A stretch of DNA of 64,000 nt from Nemopilema nomurai (lineage: Eukaryota > Cnidaria > Scyphozoa > Rhizostomeae > Rhizostomatidae), in assembly GCA_003864495.1 (NCBI GenBank), contig PEDN01001354.1:930001-994000 (forward strand), in the 5' to 3' direction. This document shows, piece by piece, positions 63,101 to 64,000 of the stretch (positions are counted from its first letter, which is position 1; each line of letters starts with the position of its first letter). Under the pieces are notes generated by a model. That model ran no database searches. It saw only the letters and a list, made by a program, of their open reading frames with translations, and had not been told where the DNA came from. Both the position numbers and the translations under genes were made by a program.

Positions 63101-64000
63101 ACGTATTTCAAAGTCGATATGCATGAATGTGACGTCATCTTTAGAAGCTTCGCTCTTCAAGCTGAAACTGCACCACCTTTGCCTTACGCTATGTAAATTA
63201 CTTTTAAGGAGGACCATTGTCCCTTAATCAAAAGCATTCCCTTCTAGACCTGTATTGCCCTACTGTCTCCAAACGACGCGCAGATTCCGGCTTCAATTGC
63301 CCGTCTCTTGTTCAGAGGCCTTGAAAGGCTGGTCGTTTCTTTTGCGATCGGGAGAACTACTTGCGACCGCCTTGCAAAGGTTGCCCAAAGCTGGTAATTC
63401 ATACTTTTTTTATTTTTCTGCAGAATCTGTTTTAATTCCTTTCTCAAAAATTGTCGTTTACTAGTCTATTACAAGACTGACTTAGAGATGTATGTTGAAC
63501 ATTTGTATAAAATCATTCTATCTTTTTTAGGCTGGATTACCATTTTCGATATTATAGGCGATGCACAATATGTCAGAATTTTATTATTGATTAATTTTGA
63601 ACCCTTGGACCCCCCAACACCCCCCTCCCCCACCAATATCGTTATCGGTGAGATGTTTGATTTTTCAAGATACGTTTTTCCGACTCTAGCTTGCAAACTG
63701 AAAGTCCAGATCGCATGGTTGCAGCCTTGGGTCTTCTCTGCACCTGCATGTACACAGGTAAAAACACATGTTTTTTAGATGCCTTATCTAGAGTCTAAGA
63801 TCCCCGCTACAATATCATGTTTTGTGTCATTATCAATGTTTGTGGTAAATTAATCTTGTGTCCTGAAGTGAAAATTTGCCCCTGTACAATTTCTAACAAA
63901 AGCTCACCATCTTCGCAAGTTTAAAAGAGAGCAACGTTGTTAAACGATCGTGCTGTGGCTTTGGCCTCCTAATCCTTCGACTTTCGCTCAACAGGGAAGG
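33134..64000 (+). CDS. HTT: Huntingtin, 57 exons visible, C-terminal end outside window
   Basis: Huntingtin is a very large HEAT-repeat scaffold that partners with HAP40 and works in vesicle transport, autophagy and spindle orientation. About 2,877 residues are encoded here (human about 3,144). The N-terminus [18 protein letters not shown] matches the human N17 helix; an in-frame TGA at 33095-33097 with no ATG in between supports this start. There is no polyglutamine or polyproline tract, only one QQ. Conserved blocks: [12 protein letters not shown] and [16 protein letters not shown] (exons 5-6), [13 protein letters not shown] (11), [10 protein letters not shown] (17), [20 protein letters not shown] (28), [12 protein letters not shown] (29), [16 protein letters not shown] (46), [15 protein letters not shown] (47), and [14 protein letters not shown] (56-57), the last matching human AALGLMLTCMYTGK. 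Two introns use GC donors. Confidence 0.97.
34959..35602 (+). other. HTT: GC-AG intron in HTT after exon 4
   Basis: The exon ends ATTAAAAAG and the intron begins GCAAGTC. Joining gives [17 protein letters not shown], matching human YKEIKKNGAPRSLRAAL exactly in length, so the GC donor is well supported. Confidence 0.9.
38263..39094 (+). other. HTT: HTT exon 11: long acidic, Ser-rich disordered segment followed by HEAT helices
   Basis: This 832-bp exon is far longer than its neighbours. Its first half is rich in Asp, Glu and Ser (for example [16 protein letters not shown]) and corresponds to the human linker where caspases and calpain cut. A string [10 protein letters not shown] resembles the human PAMDLNDGTQ around a caspase site (family knowledge), but cleavage here is only inference. 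The second half returns to conserved sequence with [22 protein letters not shown] and HSDPQIRGM. Confidence 0.8.
39973..40335 (+). other. HTT: GC-AG intron in HTT after exon 13, with two flanking alternative GT donors
   Basis: The exon ends TCTGTAAAG before GCAAGTT. Using this GC donor gives SVKEFINPLF with no gap against the human protein. A short direct repeat (TTCTGTAAAGGC, twice) also puts GT donors at 39967 and 39982, both in the same phase, so three products differing by two or three residues are possible. Confidence 0.7.
44168..54877 (+). other. HTT: HTT exon map, exons 21-40
   Basis: Exons: 44168-44352, 44880-44940, 45340-45711, 46382-46489, 46987-47064, 47385-47653, 47974-48055, 48360-48580, 49083-49246, 49774-49910, 50131-50244, 50500-50619, 50971-51328, 51576-51889, 52293-52396, 52952-53033, 53326-53502, 53671-53750, 54129-54264, 54746-54877. 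Exon 23 encodes a Ser/Lys-rich disordered linker like the human segment around SPIRRKGKEKEPG; most others are HEAT-type helices. Confidence 0.9.
45756..46141 (+). repeat. Minisatellite in HTT intron 23
   Basis: About 385 bp built from degenerate units near 20 bp, such as CTTATCCTGTTTTTATCGTG, with a longer higher-order duplication of about 86 bp (two copies of a block starting TTGTCCTAATTTTTTACGTG). The repeat is C/T-rich on the plus strand and lacks stops in several frames. It gives open frames of up to about 190 codons that are not genes. Confidence 0.9.
57592..57722 (+). repeat. AT-rich tandem repeat, period 53 bp, in HTT intron 44
   Basis: Two full copies and part of a third of a 53-bp unit beginning CTTATAATAATATCTTATAT; starts fall at 57592, 57645 and 57698. 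Within each unit the shorter string ATATCTTATATCTTA recurs, so the array looks like slippage at two scales. Confidence 0.88.
57959..58243 (+). repeat. Diverged tandem duplication in HTT intron 45
   Basis: Two adjacent copies of about 125-155 bp: 57959-58112 and 58117-58243. Both start near AAACATTGC and share CATCTGATGCTCTTGT, GATTTCTGTT, CTATTTGTTGAT and AAGATTTTAAATGTTT in the same order. The copies differ by substitutions and short deletions, so the event is older than the NuMA repeats. Confidence 0.85.

Larger units (their letters stand above)
55304..64000 (+). other. HTT: HTT exon map, exons 41-57
   Basis: Exons: 55304-55381, 55845-56249, 56616-56693, 57223-57322, 57865-57936, 58290-58604, 59057-59148, 59332-59486, 59784-60024, 60387-60623, 61061-61216, 61894-61965, 62300-62415, 62846-62963, 63248-63379, 63670-63757, 63995-64000 (runs off the window). 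For exon 55 the donor at 63380 (AAG then GTTGCC) was chosen over GTAATT at 63394, because only the former is in phase with exon 56 and it gives a better fit to human LVKLSVDRV. Confidence 0.85.

Noticed and set aside
63394..63669. GTAATT at 63394 as the HTT exon 55 donor
   Set aside because: It leaves two spare bases that cannot be joined in frame to exon 56, and no intermediate exon without a stop was found. The donor at 63380 is in phase.
1..64000. A novel multi-gene system such as a defence island, biosynthetic cluster or CRISPR array
   Set aside because: The window is an ordinary intron-rich animal locus with four unrelated conserved genes; no direct-repeat/spacer arrays or clustered enzymes are present.

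Overview
This is a stretch of animal nuclear chromosome. Four protein-coding genes are each split into many short exons with GT-AG introns of a few hundred bases. The DNA is AT-rich, the exons are short, and all four products are conserved animal proteins, so it reads as an invertebrate metazoan. A cnidarian would fit, but the sequence alone does not fix the phylum. Exon borders were placed by hand from splice signals, frame continuity and remembered human protein homology; no alignment was run.

Layout: (1) 3-1182, plus strand, the last two exons of the MICOS subunit MIC60/mitofilin (IMMT), cut by the window start. (2) 3628-17620, minus strand, a complete NuMA-like gene of 18 exons. It encodes an N-terminal hook-type domain, a very long coiled coil with a perfect 7 x 42-residue repeat block, and a C-terminal tail with the conserved LGN-binding region. 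Its largest exon carries three single-base frame breaks. (3) 18491-32033, plus strand, a complete EXOC6 (Sec15) gene of 31 exons and 772 codons before the stop. It is divergent from NuMA across an 870-bp gap. (4) 33134 to the window end, plus strand, a huntingtin (HTT) gene. 57 exons are visible, encoding about 2,877 residues, and the C-terminal end lies beyond the window. It has no polyglutamine tract.

The genes do not form an operon or pathway cluster. Their products act in mitochondrial cristae (MIC60), spindle orientation (NuMA), exocytic vesicle tethering (EXOC6) and scaffolding/vesicle transport (huntingtin). Huntingtin and NuMA both act at spindle poles in mammals, but adjacency here is not evidence of joint function.

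The most notable points are the in-register NuMA repeat, the duplicated NuMA tail motif, three GC-AG introns (one in EXOC6, two in HTT), an HTT exon with three in-frame candidate donors, and several intronic minisatellites in HTT. I found no CRISPR array, prokaryotic mobile element, rRNA or convincing tRNA, and no clearly novel multi-gene system.
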